A stretch of DNA of 64,000 bases from Erodium maritimum (Eukaryota; Streptophyta; Magnoliopsida; Geraniales; Geraniaceae), in assembly GCA_963921825.1 (NCBI GenBank), contig OY997593.1, positions 47,042,039 through 47,106,038 of the forward strand, in the 5' to 3' direction. Position numbers and translations under genes: made by a program. The notes beneath the pieces were generated by a model. That model saw only the letters and a list, made by a program, of their open reading frames with translations. It was not told the DNA's origin and did not search any database. Positions 24,901 to 37,358 of the stretch are shown piece after piece. How positions within the stretch are numbered: the first letter of the stretch is position 1; every line of letters begins with the position of its first letter.

Positions 24901-25064
24901 ACCTCGTTTTTTGTCCGCTTGTGGGACGTTTTATTTGAGTTGTAATTATCTTTTGTTGAACTAAACTGGTACTGTAAAGTGTTTTAATTGAAAGAGTTTC
25001 AAAGTGTTTTCTTATTTTAAACGTTCGCGTCCCGAGTTCGGTTTACTGAAATTGGGGCGTGACA
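21998..25064 (+). mobile_element. S5: solo LTR, 3.1 kb, TSD AGTAG, site II/telo-box promoter
   Basis: It starts TGTAAAACCTGC and ends GGGGCGTGACA. The perfect TSD, AGTAG, lies at 21993-21997 and 25065-25069. The right part (from about 23590, AGGTAGGGAAAAGTAGCC) matches S6, S7, S8 and S9; the left 1.6 kb matches only S4. A donor CAACG|GTGAGA lies at 22733 and the acceptor TTTTCCTACAG ends at 24811. Both flanks carry the same host block (GCAAACAAACACAATAATGAAG), so it entered a small local duplication. Confidence 0.93.
22043..22109 (+). promoter_or_regulatory. S5 core promoter: two site II elements, TATA box, telo-box
   Basis: GGCCCA occurs at 22043-22048 and 22061-22066. TATATAAGG lies at 22076-22084 and AAACCCTAA (telo-box) at 22101-22109, followed by a pyrimidine-rich stretch. 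Site II plus telo-box is the established pairing in plant ribosomal-protein and cell-cycle promoters. Its use by this LTR is inference. Confidence 0.6.
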
Positions 25065-25069
25065 AGTAG

Positions 25070-25952
25070 TAGATTATATTTCACAAACAAACACAATAAT
25101 GAAGTAAACCACACATATTTCAGAAACAAATTTCATTAGATAAGGACAGTTTGTTTAGTTTCAAACGAAATTAAGTGATACAAAAAAAAGGAAAGGAGCA
25201 AACATTAAGTGTGCCCCCTTAACTAGCCTACTGAGAAGGGGAATGAGGTTTTCAAGGCTGACATGGAGGAGTACATGCTCAGCCAACAGTGCTTCATGGG
25301 CGGCTACATCTTCCAATGGCCACCCAGTTGTGTCCATTTCCCCCATATCGTAAATATGTTGAAGCAGGGCGATATGGGCTCTCAGGAACACCCCCTTGAG
25401 GCGTTCGAACTCGAGCTCCCATCGGTTCCTGGCAGCGTTACGCTGCAACGCTTATGTAGCTGCGACTAGATCACGCCTTCCTCCTTGTGCTGGGACATCA
25501 CATGCATCGTTAGCTGTCATGGCTTCGAGATCTGATGTAACTTCTAATATTTATAGACGCTCTATGTGGTAGATGGTGACGAGCATATATATATTTATAG
25601 ACGTTTGGGTTGCTTGTCAATCAACCCATAATTATCTAGGGCTTGCAGTTAAGTCCCTATGACATTATTTGTTTACATGTATTACACACATATTTATTGT
25701 TGTCCGCACGTGTTTTACATATACACCCCAAATATTAGTTGTCTATAGTATTAAATATAGTCACATACCCAAAACCATATAATTACATTATATGTTATTA
25801 TAATTACATAAAAAAGAAAATCAATAAATTGCAATTTTTTTATTGATTTATTTTGGCCTTATTAAATGTACCAATCAATATCATGACCATACAAAAGAAA
25901 GAAAAAAATTAAGCACGTCATTTAAAAATTGAAAAACAATTATATGAAACCA
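25070..25952. other. Flank of S5 and 3' side of the FAR1-like gene
   Basis: A minus-strand open frame at 25161-25448 (95 codons; rich in L, E, H and A) has no family I recognise and no start context. It may be a downstream exon or a transposon remnant. The rest is AT-rich with no gene seen. Confidence 0.35.
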
Positions 25953-27463
25953 TCATTTGGATACAGTTTTCTTTTTCCCGTACGCTGGATGATCACAGTT
26001 CCTGCTATCGTGTGGTTGCATCAAATTGCACGTATTGCACAGTCTCAACCGTTTATTGCTTTTTTCAATTGCCTTGTCCCTTTCCCTTTGCATGCGCTCA
26101 TTTGTTTGTAGGCGGCTCCCTTTAGTATTAGTCACAACGGGGGGTGAACTGCTATAATATAGGGCAGCGTTACCCCAGTCACTTTCGTGATTATACTAGT
26201 TCGGCTCCGACGTGTTTCTTCGACAACCTCATCTACAGTTTTGATTGTGTACTTTTGTACTATTCCCAACAACTCCCTTACACTTGACATTGCTGGATTC
26301 GACAGCGAAAATATTTCATCAAACCTCGCCTTCAATGCACCCAATATATCATTATCGCCTATTTCAGGTTCACTACTTGATGCACCGTCATCAGACATCA
26401 TACTGTACACGCCAGTGTCTCTACACCATCTATTGTATACCAATGTGCGTGGTATTTGTTTCCATCCGGTGGTTTGAAGGACAAAGAAAATATCGTGACA
26501 TATTATACTGCTTGATAACATCTTGTTGTAGCCATACTAAAAAACATTTGTGCTCAAAATTCGCTTCACACTGTAGACCTTTCCTGTTCCAAAAAACTTT
26601 GTGTCCTTGATAATGTATAGCTTCACATCATCATCATCACCATTCATGTCTGGTATACTACAGAAATCGGTTGCATCTTTAATGTCACCTTGTATGTCTT
26701 CAAAAATTGGACGCGTGTACAATCTCCATGCATCTACCTCCAACCTAGATGTTGTGTTATATCTCGGGAATGAAATGTAACTCTGCATCATGAAACTATA
26801 ATGTTGTTGTTGCTTATTTTCATTAACCGAATTACATCCCCAAATCAGCTGGACTAACCCCAGGTAACGATCCGTGTACTTCTCGAATACAACATTGGTT
26901 GACTTCGATCGGGATGTCCTCATAAATTGTCCCATTGGTAAATCACGATAATACGCCGGAATCCATCTATGTCTGATTTCATACATGCTTTTTAACCAAC
27001 CGTGTTCTTCTAACCCGAATTCTATCATCAGCACACCCCACTGGGTCTCAAAATGATCCAGCGTGTTATTATTATTGTAGGAAATATTATGTATCCTTTC
27101 GCGGAAGTCTGAGTTACCTAGCAGTGTACAGGGTACCTGCATTGTTATTGGTTAAAGTACTGCAAGATAATTACATAATTAAAGAAACCATTTATGTAAT
27201 AATTCGGTTATGAATTCTTAACAAACGTATTTTATGCTGAATTCACAATCTTGAGTTTTACAACTAACCTTTACTGATAGTTTGTCGAGTATGTGCTACA
27301 TACAAAACTTATGTTTTGATTCCGTAAAGACCTTTGGCACCGCTATCTTCATTGCTGGATCCTGATCAGTTACAAAGTACAAAGGTTGCTTGCCTTTCAT
27401 TGCTTTCAGAAACACGTCGAACATCCATGTAAACGACTTAGTGTCCTCATGTGTTACTAGACC

Positions 27464-30398
27464 TGTAAGAACCGCTCTCGGTCAACGCCGGTCAAATCGA
27501 GGAAAAACGGAAAAATCTATAATTTTGGAGATACACCTAAATGGACCTAAAATTGACCCCGAGAGTCATATCGGACTTAAGTTGATCCTGATATCGACCA
27601 AAGTGAGTTCTGGGTGACTCAGGGCAACTTTTTGACCAATTCGGGAAAAGTTGACTTTTTGTCACAAAAAAAGTCAACCAAGCGACGTTTTGGTCCGTTC
27701 GAGGCCCGATTTGGAACCAAAAAGCTTACCCGTCGTTGCAGCGGTCTTAGTTGGGCCGTTTCCTTGTGGAATGCGAAATTTCATAAATTCTTGGAAAATG
27801 GGCTCGCACGGGGCCTGAGACGGTCGAATTTTGCGAATCTGATTGAAAAATATCTACAAAGATATTTTTCCAACTAATGGGACCCATATGACATTTCTCA
27901 TAAAAGTGGAGGTTTGGAGTTGAAAGGACAATTACACCCTTGACTTTAAAAACTAAAGGTAAAGGATGAGAAGGGTAATTTAGTCATTTTAAGGTGTGGT
28001 TAGTTTTTAAACAATATAAAAAGAGAAAGGATGAAAGATGCTCAGCCAAAAACAGAAAAAAGAGAGAGAAAAGGAGAGAGAAGAAGGAGAAGGAGAAAAG
28101 AGAAGGAAGGTTAGGGTGTTGGGGCTTTGTAGACGATACGACCGTCGGATCGTCTCATTTCTTGCGTATTCAGCATCCTCTCAACGTTCCCGACGGTAAG
28201 AACCCGTCTTTTTCTCGTTTTGACACGTTTTAATTCTAGGGTTTGAGTTTAAATGGTTTAAATAAGGTTGGTTTAAGGATTGGATTTCGCTAGGAACGTT
28301 TTGGGGCGAAAATGAACGTTTTTCGGTGACCGGAGGCTCACGGGAGCTCCGACCACTGTGAGCCACCGTGGGTGGTGGCTGGTCACGGCTTGAACCGGCC
28401 CAGACCGGTCCATCCACCCACGGCTAATGGATGGCCGGGTGGGGCCCACGTGGTCGGGTCTCGGGTTTTCGTGTTCGGGTGGTCTCGGACGATCCTCGAG
28501 TCGATAATTCAAACCCGTAATAAATTATGGAATTAAATTGGGAAAATTGGAATGTCGGGTTTAGAAACTTTAAACGCGAATTAAATCTCTCGGACATCGG
28601 AAATTCCTTCCGTCGAATGCGTTGGAACACGTGAATTATTTTAGGATCATAGAAGCGAAATGGGAATTTTTGGAGCCCCGAAAGGGCGTTTTACGATCCC
28701 GGGCAGATTCGCCAAGCCGGGCGAATCGGGCCTTTCCGGGCCCATTGTTGACACTGTCGAGTATTTTGGAAGTTTGGGAGCGATCGGCATTGTCGGGGTT
28801 TCTTTTGGGCGTTAAATTCATTAAATTCGGTTTTGCCTGCATATTTAACAAGTGTATTATTTTTTGATCACCTTAGACCGTGCCACCGACCGCAGAAAGA
28901 GGAGGCTAAGCGGGTGATCGTGAGCATTGCCGAAGCGTGAGCATCGGACTTGGAACGCTTTACGAGGTAGGTAAAAGTAGCCGGATATCGGTCTTGACTA
29001 GGAAAAGTTATTAGTAGATTTGCATGTGACACTTGTTTGTGTCGTAGGATAAGTGAACTTATCGAACAATAGAAATGCATGTGACACTTGGTGGTGTCGT
29101 AGGATAAGTGAACGTATCGAACAATAGAAATGCATGTGACACTTGGTGGTGTCGTAGGATAAGTGAACGTATCGAACAATTGAAATGCATGTGGCACTTG
29201 GTTGTGCCCGTAGGTTGAGTGAACTGATTGTGTTTGTGTGTGGCCATGTGTGCATGTGGGGTGTTGAACCCGTATTGTTGTTGACTGACTTGCTGAGTGG
29301 TAGTTAGTCGTTTTGTTATTTTTCGCTATTTGTTGATATTGTGTGATTTGTGATATTGGTGTAGAGGTTTGGCCCGCCTGTCGACTCGCCATCGACAAAG
29401 GGTGCCACGGTACCGTGTTTGAGGTTGGCCCACCTTCCGACTAGCTATCGGTAAAGTGTTGCGTTGTTCCGCGATGAAGGAGAGGCCCTCCTTCCGACTA
29501 GCAATCGGAAAAGTGTTGCTATGTGCCGCGATGAGGCACGCTGCCTTCTTGAGGGGCGATCGGGTAAAATGCGAGGGTACGCCAGGCCTAGCCAATTTGC
29601 TACCGGATACCGTACAGTGTGTAGTTTGTTGATATTGTGTGACATTGCTTGTGATCTTTGTGTGTGGGTGGAGGTATGGCCCGCCTGTCGACTCGCCCTC
29701 GACAAAGGGTGCCACTGTTCCGCGATGAAGGAGAGGCCCTCCGTCCGACTAGCACTCGAAAAAGTGTTTCTCTGTGCCGCGATGAGGTACGCTGCCTTCC
29801 CGATCGGCGGTCGGGTAAAATGTGGGGCTACGTCAGGCCTAACGTCCTGCTAACGTAAAACCATGCTGTGGGTGTGGTATTGTGTGATTTTGATCATGGT
29901 TGTGTATGTTATTGAGGTCATAACTGATGTGTCGGGTCTACATTACGTGCACAGGTGTTAGATGGTTGGGGAAATTGACAGTTATTTGTGTGACAGTCGG
30001 GTTAATTTGTGTTTTGGGGTAGTAGTCCCCGGTGTTATTGTTTGTTGTCGGTGTTCCCGACATTTCTGCTGGTATGCCGTAGTCAATTTGGTATCCGTGG
30101 CGGTGAGCGAAATGCTCACCCCCTGCTGCTTTTCTTACAGGTACTGGCCGCGAGGCGGACTAGGAGAACTCTCAAAGCTTGAAGAGCTGGGAGCGGGAGT
30201 CCGGGTCTTTGGCAGTTTAGCGACGTATTTTTTTTTGCTTTTGTTCGCTTGTTTTGAACGTATTTTCAGTTGTAAAAATATTGTTTTTGATTAACATAAG
30301 TGGTGATTTTAAGCGGTTTATTAAAATGTTTGAAAATCTTTTTTACTGTTTCACCGTTCGCGTTCCGGGTTCGGTCATACCGAATTCGGGGCGTGACA
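27464..30398 (+). mobile_element. S6: solo LTR, 2.9 kb, TSD AGACC
   Basis: It starts TGTAAGAACC and ends GGGGCGTGACA. The perfect TSD, AGACC, lies at 27459-27463 and 30399-30403. It has the clearest transcription-unit layout: paired evening elements, a TATA box (TATAAAAAG at 28015-28023), a purine-rich leader, a donor CGACG|GTAAGA at 28196, an intron-like body of 1.95 kb, and an acceptor TTTTCTTACAG ending at 30140. Four copies of a roughly 57-bp GTGACACTTG-GTGTCGTAGGATAAGTGAAC unit lie at 29020-29240. It has a second, diverged set of repeats near 29360-29830. Confidence 0.93.
27650..28200 (+). promoter_or_regulatory. S6 promoter and leader: W-box dyad, paired evening elements, TATA, splice donor
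   Basis: A W-box dyad (TTGACTTTTT...AAAAAGTCAA) spans 27650-27678. AAAATATCT at 27847-27855 faces AGATATTTT at 27860-27868. TATAAAAAG at 28015-28023 is followed by a GA-rich leader (28021-28115) and a donor at 28196. The order, with the donor about 180 bases after the TATA box, is what sets the sense strand for the family. Confidence 0.6.
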
Positions 30399-31340
30399 AG
30401 ACCGATCCCAAACGTCACTGATTTTTTGTAGTTGTCAACTCCCGTAAATGGACACAATGGCATTGAATACCTGATACAAGAAATATGTATAAAATTACAC
30501 CCGTTAACATAATAATTACATATTAAGAAAACAATCTTACATGTTTGTTCTGTATGTTGAATAAAATGTGACATAGTCCCCATATAACTCATAGTTTTTT
30601 TATTGATATTTCGTCACACCAGAAGAGTTTGGCCAGCCTTCCCATTTTGTCCTCATCATGCTAAAAAAAGAACTATTAGCTTCCCGCTTTTCTCGAAACT
30701 CATCCAAGATGATTTGCACATCACCATTCCCGATCAATGCTTTTAGATCCCTCACATAATTAATGAAGTCTCTCTTCAATGCCCCCACCTTGTCAACTCC
30801 CCCGCATTGTTCACCATTAATCTGTAAGAATCAGTCGGTCTTATACCAGACTTTAGGCGTTTATCCAACCATTGTATATTATTTTCACCTATGTGTCTGC
30901 TACATCTCAACTGGTGGGCATGCGCTCTCCCAACTAATGGATGATTGTGGTACTCTATGAATTTCGTCACTTTGTATTATTCGTATCAGCTATGCGTGTG
31001 AAACGTATCATAGCCTCACATTTCGTCCTTGTCAACAATCGTTTCCGCCTTTTCTTTTCACTAGATTAAGGTGTGTACTATTTTTCTCGTATGGATCCTT
31101 CATTTGAGCGTACCATATACTTTATCTGAATGGTGTTACCCTTTCAACTTTACCGGAGTGTCTCCTAGTGTTGAAACCACCTACATTTCCATAACTGGTA
31201 TAAAATTCAATATCGTGGTTCAAAGTGCTGAATATATGTCCCACATATGGAGTCCGGTCAGTCCCGCATGATGGTACGTGTGTCTGTGCATCCCCTTCTG
31301 ATACGGATGTATCATCCCCAACATCAAATTCATTATCCAT

Positions 31341-34300
31341 TTCTGCACAGAATATGAGTACTCATACATAAAGTTATAGAATGATAAGTTTAAAATGTAA
31401 ATCAAATTTTTTATTGTGTAATTTACATATCAATATGTAAATATGTGTTAGCTAACTATAATTTACGTATATGAGTGGCATTCAAGTACTCTACTATTAC
31501 GTTCTATTATCACACACATATGTATACACAAATTCGTTATAAAAACGCAATCTTAAAATGCAAATCGAGTAATCTATTATGTAAATATACCGATGATAAA
31601 TTACTAGTAGTGAAAATTAATGCACATTAACCAACTATTGGATACCCCAATGCGTTCAATAAATAATCATAACACTCCAACAGACTACAAGATATAAAAT
31701 AGTTTATATCATGTCACTCAAAATCTGTAATTTACATCACATATTATGTAAACGTTATTACCGGATAATAATGTGCACTATTTTTTTTATATGCGATGAA
31801 TTTATTAAGTTAGGCTTCCGATGTGGAAACCCGCACAAAAAAAAAGCCACTATCGGCTACAACCAAATGAAACTGTTACCACCGAGGGAAAAACAACGAA
31901 ACAAAAACTCAAAAACAAAACCATTATAATAACAGTTACCCCCTGCAACTCCTCTCCTGCCACTGCTCCAGATACACGTACGAGGGGAAGCATTCCACTG
32001 TTCAAAAGAAAAAATCCCCTGCTAAATACGCTATGTTGAAACACATGAGGCTTCCAATTCTCAAAAACCTCAGAAACAGTCTGGGAACTGTTCCTGAACA
32101 CCACACAATTACACTGTAACCACAGATGCCAACAAGTGATATAATAAATTGTCAACCAGATCGAGTTTCCCAACAGCTCCGCCTCCCATGCCCCACAGTT
32201 ACAAGAAGTACAATTCAAGTCTCAGGAACGACTTAGAAGGAACCGCTGAAAGTATGGCCAACCACAATGTAGAATAATTTCACCATTGATTAGGGAGAGA
32301 ATCCCCCTCTTCTACCTCCTCACTCGACCTGAACTCCTCGGAGTCTTCCTGAAACTCCAGGTCAACCGAATCACCAAGTTCAAAATCTAAAGCTTCAATC
32401 TGATCTGTAGCGTCAGGGTTTCCTATAATGGCGTTCTGGCTAGCCTTAATAATTTTCCACTTCCTGTCTCGATCAACGTTTTCCTTGCCCAAAGAACTAC
32501 CTCTTGATGCATATGACCTGTAAACATAATTAGGTTTATCGGAAATTAATAAATTTTTTGTTAACAGAGGCTTCGGGTCGCGAAACGTGAGGCCCACGTA
32601 TTATGTAATTGTTTTCATAAACAAGTAAACGCGTCTAAAATACTGTAACATATTCATGTATTCAAGCTAACTATTTATTCAACTCATATTGCATAAGCTA
32701 TAGTCGTCAACACACAACAATATGCAAGACGCATGTGTATTCGATGACTATTGTTTTCAATCACAGGTGCAATAGTTCATGCATCAAAATACAGTTGCAA
32801 TAGTTCATATATCAAAATACAGTTGCAATAGTTCATGCATCAGATTACACTCTGGATATTTTTAACATATATAGCAATCAAAAGTAATTACGAACTCAAT
32901 TTAAGATTACGTACACTCAATGTTCTTGTCAATACAGATACGCAAAATGAAGCAGAGAGAGATGAATGCTATCAAACTTAAATGCGATTTTTGATGTGGA
33001 TGTGTGTTGCTGAACTTCTCCTTCGTGTTGTATGAGCTGTATGATTGACGTTACATCCTATGTTTGGCATGAATTGCGATATACTCCTCATATTTAGGAA
33101 TAAATCATAGATACGAACGTTATAATATTGAATCGACAATAGCCTTTTACATTTTTTCCCTGCATTGCGCGCGTTACCAACTTGTTGCTGCATCATCGCA
33201 CATTCAAATTCAATCCCCGATTCTTTTTAATCTACGATTCTCTATGGTCCGCAAGTTCGCACCACATTTATGGTTTGTACCCGAAACTCTCCTTATATAT
33301 ATATATATATTGTAAAATATATGAGACTAGGATGATGTTGTATGTTTTTTTTGCTGCAAATCAAATGTGGTGAAAGAAACAAATTGCTCATGGAATTAGG
33401 AATTCTTCGATTTGTCTTGCTACTCAGATTTCAACTCAATGAACTAATTTTCTAACTCTACCAGCCAATTAATTTTCCAGGAGGCAGGGTATGTATGATT
33501 GTGGTTTCTACCCTTCTGTTAAGCTATTAGAATTGTGAAGTGTGTTTTTTTCTCTCTTTCATTTTGATTCCTTGTATAGAACTTCAAACAAAAAGACCAT
33601 GCTTGATTTTTTCTGGAATCATTTGTGAATTCTTACTTGTATAACTAATCTGATTCATGTAGAATTCGTCAATAACTGTTCTCATTCTGTCTAAAACTCC
33701 TATTCTTTTTCTTGCAAGGATGTGAGTGAATTGTAATTTATGTTCTATTTGTGATCAAGCACATGAATATCCTCTTGTGAATTGTTAACTTACTATCCAA
33801 CATTTATAAACAGAAGCGCTGATACAATTGGTAGTCACTAGGGTTTATTAGTTTATCTTCTTATGAATTTGGATAAGTGCCTATTGGGTGCAGTGAGACT
33901 ACAACAATATAAGATTTTATCTGTGTTTATTGGACATTGGTTGGTGCCTTGAAGCTGTAATCCCTCTTCCTTAAGGTATAAGGGGAGGCTTAGTAGTATA
34001 TATGATTCATGAAGCATTTTATCATTTAAAAAAAGAAATCAGGGTCCTAACTTTTGCATGTGCAATAAAGTTAAGCCTTTAGTCCGAACACAATAATGGT
34101 TCTGTTAGTTTCTTTTAATGGCTATCATTGATGTATTCTTTTAAAATATTTGTATCGATAATTGAATATTTTCAATTACTAATTTGTATAAGCAGACATA
34201 ATTTTCCATTCTTTTTTAATTAAATTTTATACCGCATATATTTTATACCAGTTTAGTAGCAATTTTATACCAGTTTAAATTTCATACCATTTTATACCAG

Positions 34301-34835
34301 TTTCAATTAATTATTTGTATAAGCATAAATTTTTGTAGTTATATGGCTTTTTTATATTTTCTATTATATCTGGTTATGTGACCATGTATGCATGTTATGT
34401 TCTTTTCCTATAAGCGTTTTCTCTCTCTGCTTGAGTATAAGGTTGTGTCGTGAATAGGTTTTCCTGAAATATTTGTTGCAACTGGTTGACTAATCTCTAG
34501 ATTGCAGTCGCCCTGTTCCACCTTCTAAACCTGCATACTTTTCTTTTGTTCCAAAACTTACTATGTTAAGTTTTTGGTGCTATATCCTGTTTTCACACAA
34601 CATTAATGTATGTTTTTGGTGTTATATCCTGTTTTCCTTTGTTTGGTTTTACATACACCTCAAACTTGAATATTTGATCACTGGTTTGTTTTGATAAGTT
34701 TTGTTGATCATCCTTCTTGATACTTTTGAGTTCCTTGTTTTGGGTATTGATATGGATTTTTTTTGTATTGTGTATTGATGTAAGGACCAATCTGTAGGGC
34801 AAGGGGAAGTCCCTGTTGCTGGTGAGGATGCATCA
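31341..34835. other. Intergenic stretch between the FAR1-like and hAT genes
   Basis: Mostly AT-rich. A minus-strand frame at 32280-32597 (GDSVDLEFQEDSEEFRSSEEV, acidic) is unassigned. A possible LINE tail is listed separately. Three TTTTATACCAGTTT copies lie at about 34236-34300. The 3' part may be the 5' untranslated region and introns of the hAT gene. Confidence 0.4.
31850..32218 (-). pseudogene. Possible LINE ORF2 C-terminal remnant
   Basis: The translated stretch TIYYITCWHLWLQCNCVVFRN resembles the segment after the zinc-binding tail of plant L1 ORF2 proteins (tryptophans followed by LW-x-x-N-x-x-x-F). A run of eight T bases near 31778 could be its poly(A) end on this strand. No TSD was found and the match is short. 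Confidence 0.3.
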
Positions 34836-37066
34836 GTGATTGTCTATGAAGGTACACCTCTTGACGATTCGAAATTAAAGTATGAGGCATGGAAGGATTT
34901 TACTAGGCGTCAAATTGGTGATACTATATATGCATATTGCCATCATTGCCATACTAGGTTGACTGTCAACTCTTCTGCGTGCGGGACAACTAGTTTAACA
35001 AATTATCTTAAGACATGTAAAATAAATCCCAAAAGGCGTGTTGTTGAACCTAATCAAGGACTCCTCAACTTTAATAGTGCTACTAAAGAATTAACCCCTT
35101 GGCATTTTGATCAAACTGCTTGTGAAATTGGACTAGCTAAGATGATAATTTTAGATGAGCTTCCCTTTAGTCATGTAGAAGGCAAAGGGTTTCAGGCGTT
35201 CATGAAAATTAGTTGTCCAGCTCTGATGGTCCCCTCTAGGCACACTGTTATGAGGGGCATTTTCAAATTGTATGTATTTGAGAAGCAGAAGTTGTATGAC
35301 TATTTCAAGATTTGTGGTCATAGGATGTCCTTGACAACTGACACTTGGACGTCAGTGCAACAAATAAATTACATGTGTCTAACAACACATTTCATAGACC
35401 ATGACTAGGTTTCTCATAATATGGTAATAAATTTCTGCCCAATCATAGTGGTGAGGATATTGGGAAGGCCATAGAGTTGTGTCTTCAATCTTGGAGTCTT
35501 GATAAGCTCATGACGGTTACAGTGGATAATGTGATGTCTAATGCACTAGTCGTTGATTATTTGAGTGATCAAATGAACATGTTAGGCACGTCATCTTTAG
35601 GGGGGGAATTCATGCATATGAGATGCATTGCCCACATCATCAATCTCATAGTGCAAGAAGCCTTAAAAGATATAGCCACTTCTAAGGGAAGGATAAGGTA
35701 TGCCGTAAAGTTCATAAGAATGTCTCCTATAAGGTTGCAAAGGTTCGCAGACACTGTTAAACAAGCTAAGATAGATGGGAAGAAATTGCTATCTGCGGAT
35801 ATGCCCACTAGATGGAATTCAACGTATTTAATGCTCGAGTTGGCTTGCAAGTTGGAGAAGGCCTTCGAAGTGTATAACATTTTTTACCCTATTTTAGGGA
35901 ATGAGATGGGGACGAAAAAAAACATAAGAGACAAAGATAACAAAACCACACTTCTTGGTAGAATAACTCCACAAGATTGGGTTGAGTGTAGGTGTTTCCT
36001 GACCTATTTGAAGTTATTCTATAACATGATCATTCGTATCTCTGGGTCTTATTATGCTACGTAACAATATTTTGTATGATATATGTGATATTTACACCCA
36101 GATTGAGAAGGGTCTCAAACACGAAAATATAGACATGCAATCCATGGCCCGCAGAATGCTTGAGAAGTTCAATATATACTTTGGAACTTTCGATATGTTG
36201 AACTTTTATACATTTCTTTCCCCAATATTTGATCCAAGAAAGAAGATGGATTTCATCTCATTTGTCGTCAACAGGATGTACTTAAAAGAAACTACATCAA
36301 AACTAATGTTGGTTATCGAACGGGCATTAAATGATTTGTTTGGGGAGTATACACGAGCACATGGTTCTAGTACAAGTAATGCACAAATCATGGATTCAGA
36401 CTCCGGACCAATTGATCTTGTGGTCGAGAGTATGTTAAACAGGGCTACATTTGCGGCATACAAGAGGAGAAAATACAATCAGGAATGTCACGCCCCAATT
36501 TCAGCGAACCGAACTCGGGACGCGAACATTTAAAACATGAACACTTAAAACCTGTTTTGAATAAAACTCTGATATTTCCATTTAATTACCAAAAATAATA
36601 ATAGTATTTACAATACAAAAACGTTCCAACAAGTGGACAAGGTACACATCCGTCACTAGACTCAACAAAAGTAAAGACCAGACTCCGCTCCAAGCTCCAT
36701 GGACTTCAAGAGCTAACCTAGTCCGTCCGGTGATCAGTACCTGTAGGAAAAGCAGCTAGGGGTGAGCGTTCGCTCACCTCCACGGATAACAGACTGACTA
36801 TGGCATAATTAGTAGATAAAGCCAGTAACACTAAAACCAAACCCAACACCGGGACTACAGTCCCCAACTCAGGTACCCAACTGACCCACAACCCGTCACC
36901 TTTTCTCAACAGACTCGACACTCGATAAAAACAGTGTAAACCCGACACAACTATCGACGACCTCCTCAAGGACACGACAGAAAGACTACACAACGCCAAA
37001 CAAGATCACAAAGGATCGCACACCAGCTGCTCAGTAACCAATCTCAATCAGGTCAGGGTTCGACCT

Positions 37067-37358
37067 ATCGCAATTCCTCAACACGAAGTCGGATCAGGCT
37101 GTCGACCTTTCAAACTCGCAATTCCTCGACACTAAGTCGGATCAGGCTGTCGACCTTTAAAACTCGCAATTCATCGACACTAAGTCGGATCAGGCTGTCG
37201 ACCTTTAAAACTCGCAATTCATCGACACTAAGTCGGATCAGGCTGTCGACCTTTAGAACTCGCAATTCATCGACACTAAGTCGGATCAGGCTGTCGACCT
37301 TTAGAACTCGCAATTCATCGACACTAAGTCGGATCAGGCTGTCGACCTTTAGAACTCA
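37067..37358. repeat. 48-bp tandem array, about six copies, in S7
   Basis: The unit has AACTCGCAATTCATCGACAC, then TAAGTCGGATCAGGCTG and TCGACCTTTA. Because 48 is a multiple of three it creates a repeated 16-residue open frame on the minus strand that is not a gene. Confidence 0.95.

Larger units (their letters stand above)
25953..31340 (-). pseudogene. FAR1/FHY3-like MULE-derived gene, split by S6
   Basis: The pieces appear in the order expected of FAR1-related proteins. A FAR1 DNA-binding region with TPYVGHIFSTLNHDIEFY and GFNTRR lies at 31122-31340, then an NHPL segment at 30776-30970 and a LIGNGDVQIILDEFREKRE segment at 30600-30788. The MULE transposase core starts near 30500 (MPLCPFTGVDNYKKSVTFG), is cut by S6, and continues at 27463 (FVTDQDPAM, with a catalytic-type D) and 26537-27142 (HRWIPAYYRDLPMGQFMRTS). 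A C-terminal Cys zinc knuckle (CNTCNLMQPHDSRNC) lies at 25953-26135. Introns separate the pieces. It is either a FAR1-family gene or the transposase of a MULE; S6 sits inside the transposase core, so it cannot make the full protein. Confidence 0.8.

Noticed and set aside
15801-25064. A single 9.3-kb element with terminal inverted repeats TGTCACGCCCC...GGGGCGTGACA
   Set aside because: The outer flanks do not match (TTCAG against AGTAG). Each end belongs to its own LTR with its own perfect TSD: S4 (TTCAG twice) and S5 (AGTAG twice).
37110-37313. Open frame of 16-residue repeats (LRVLKVDSLIRLSVDE)
   Set aside because: Direct product of the 48-bp tandem array in S7, not a protein gene.
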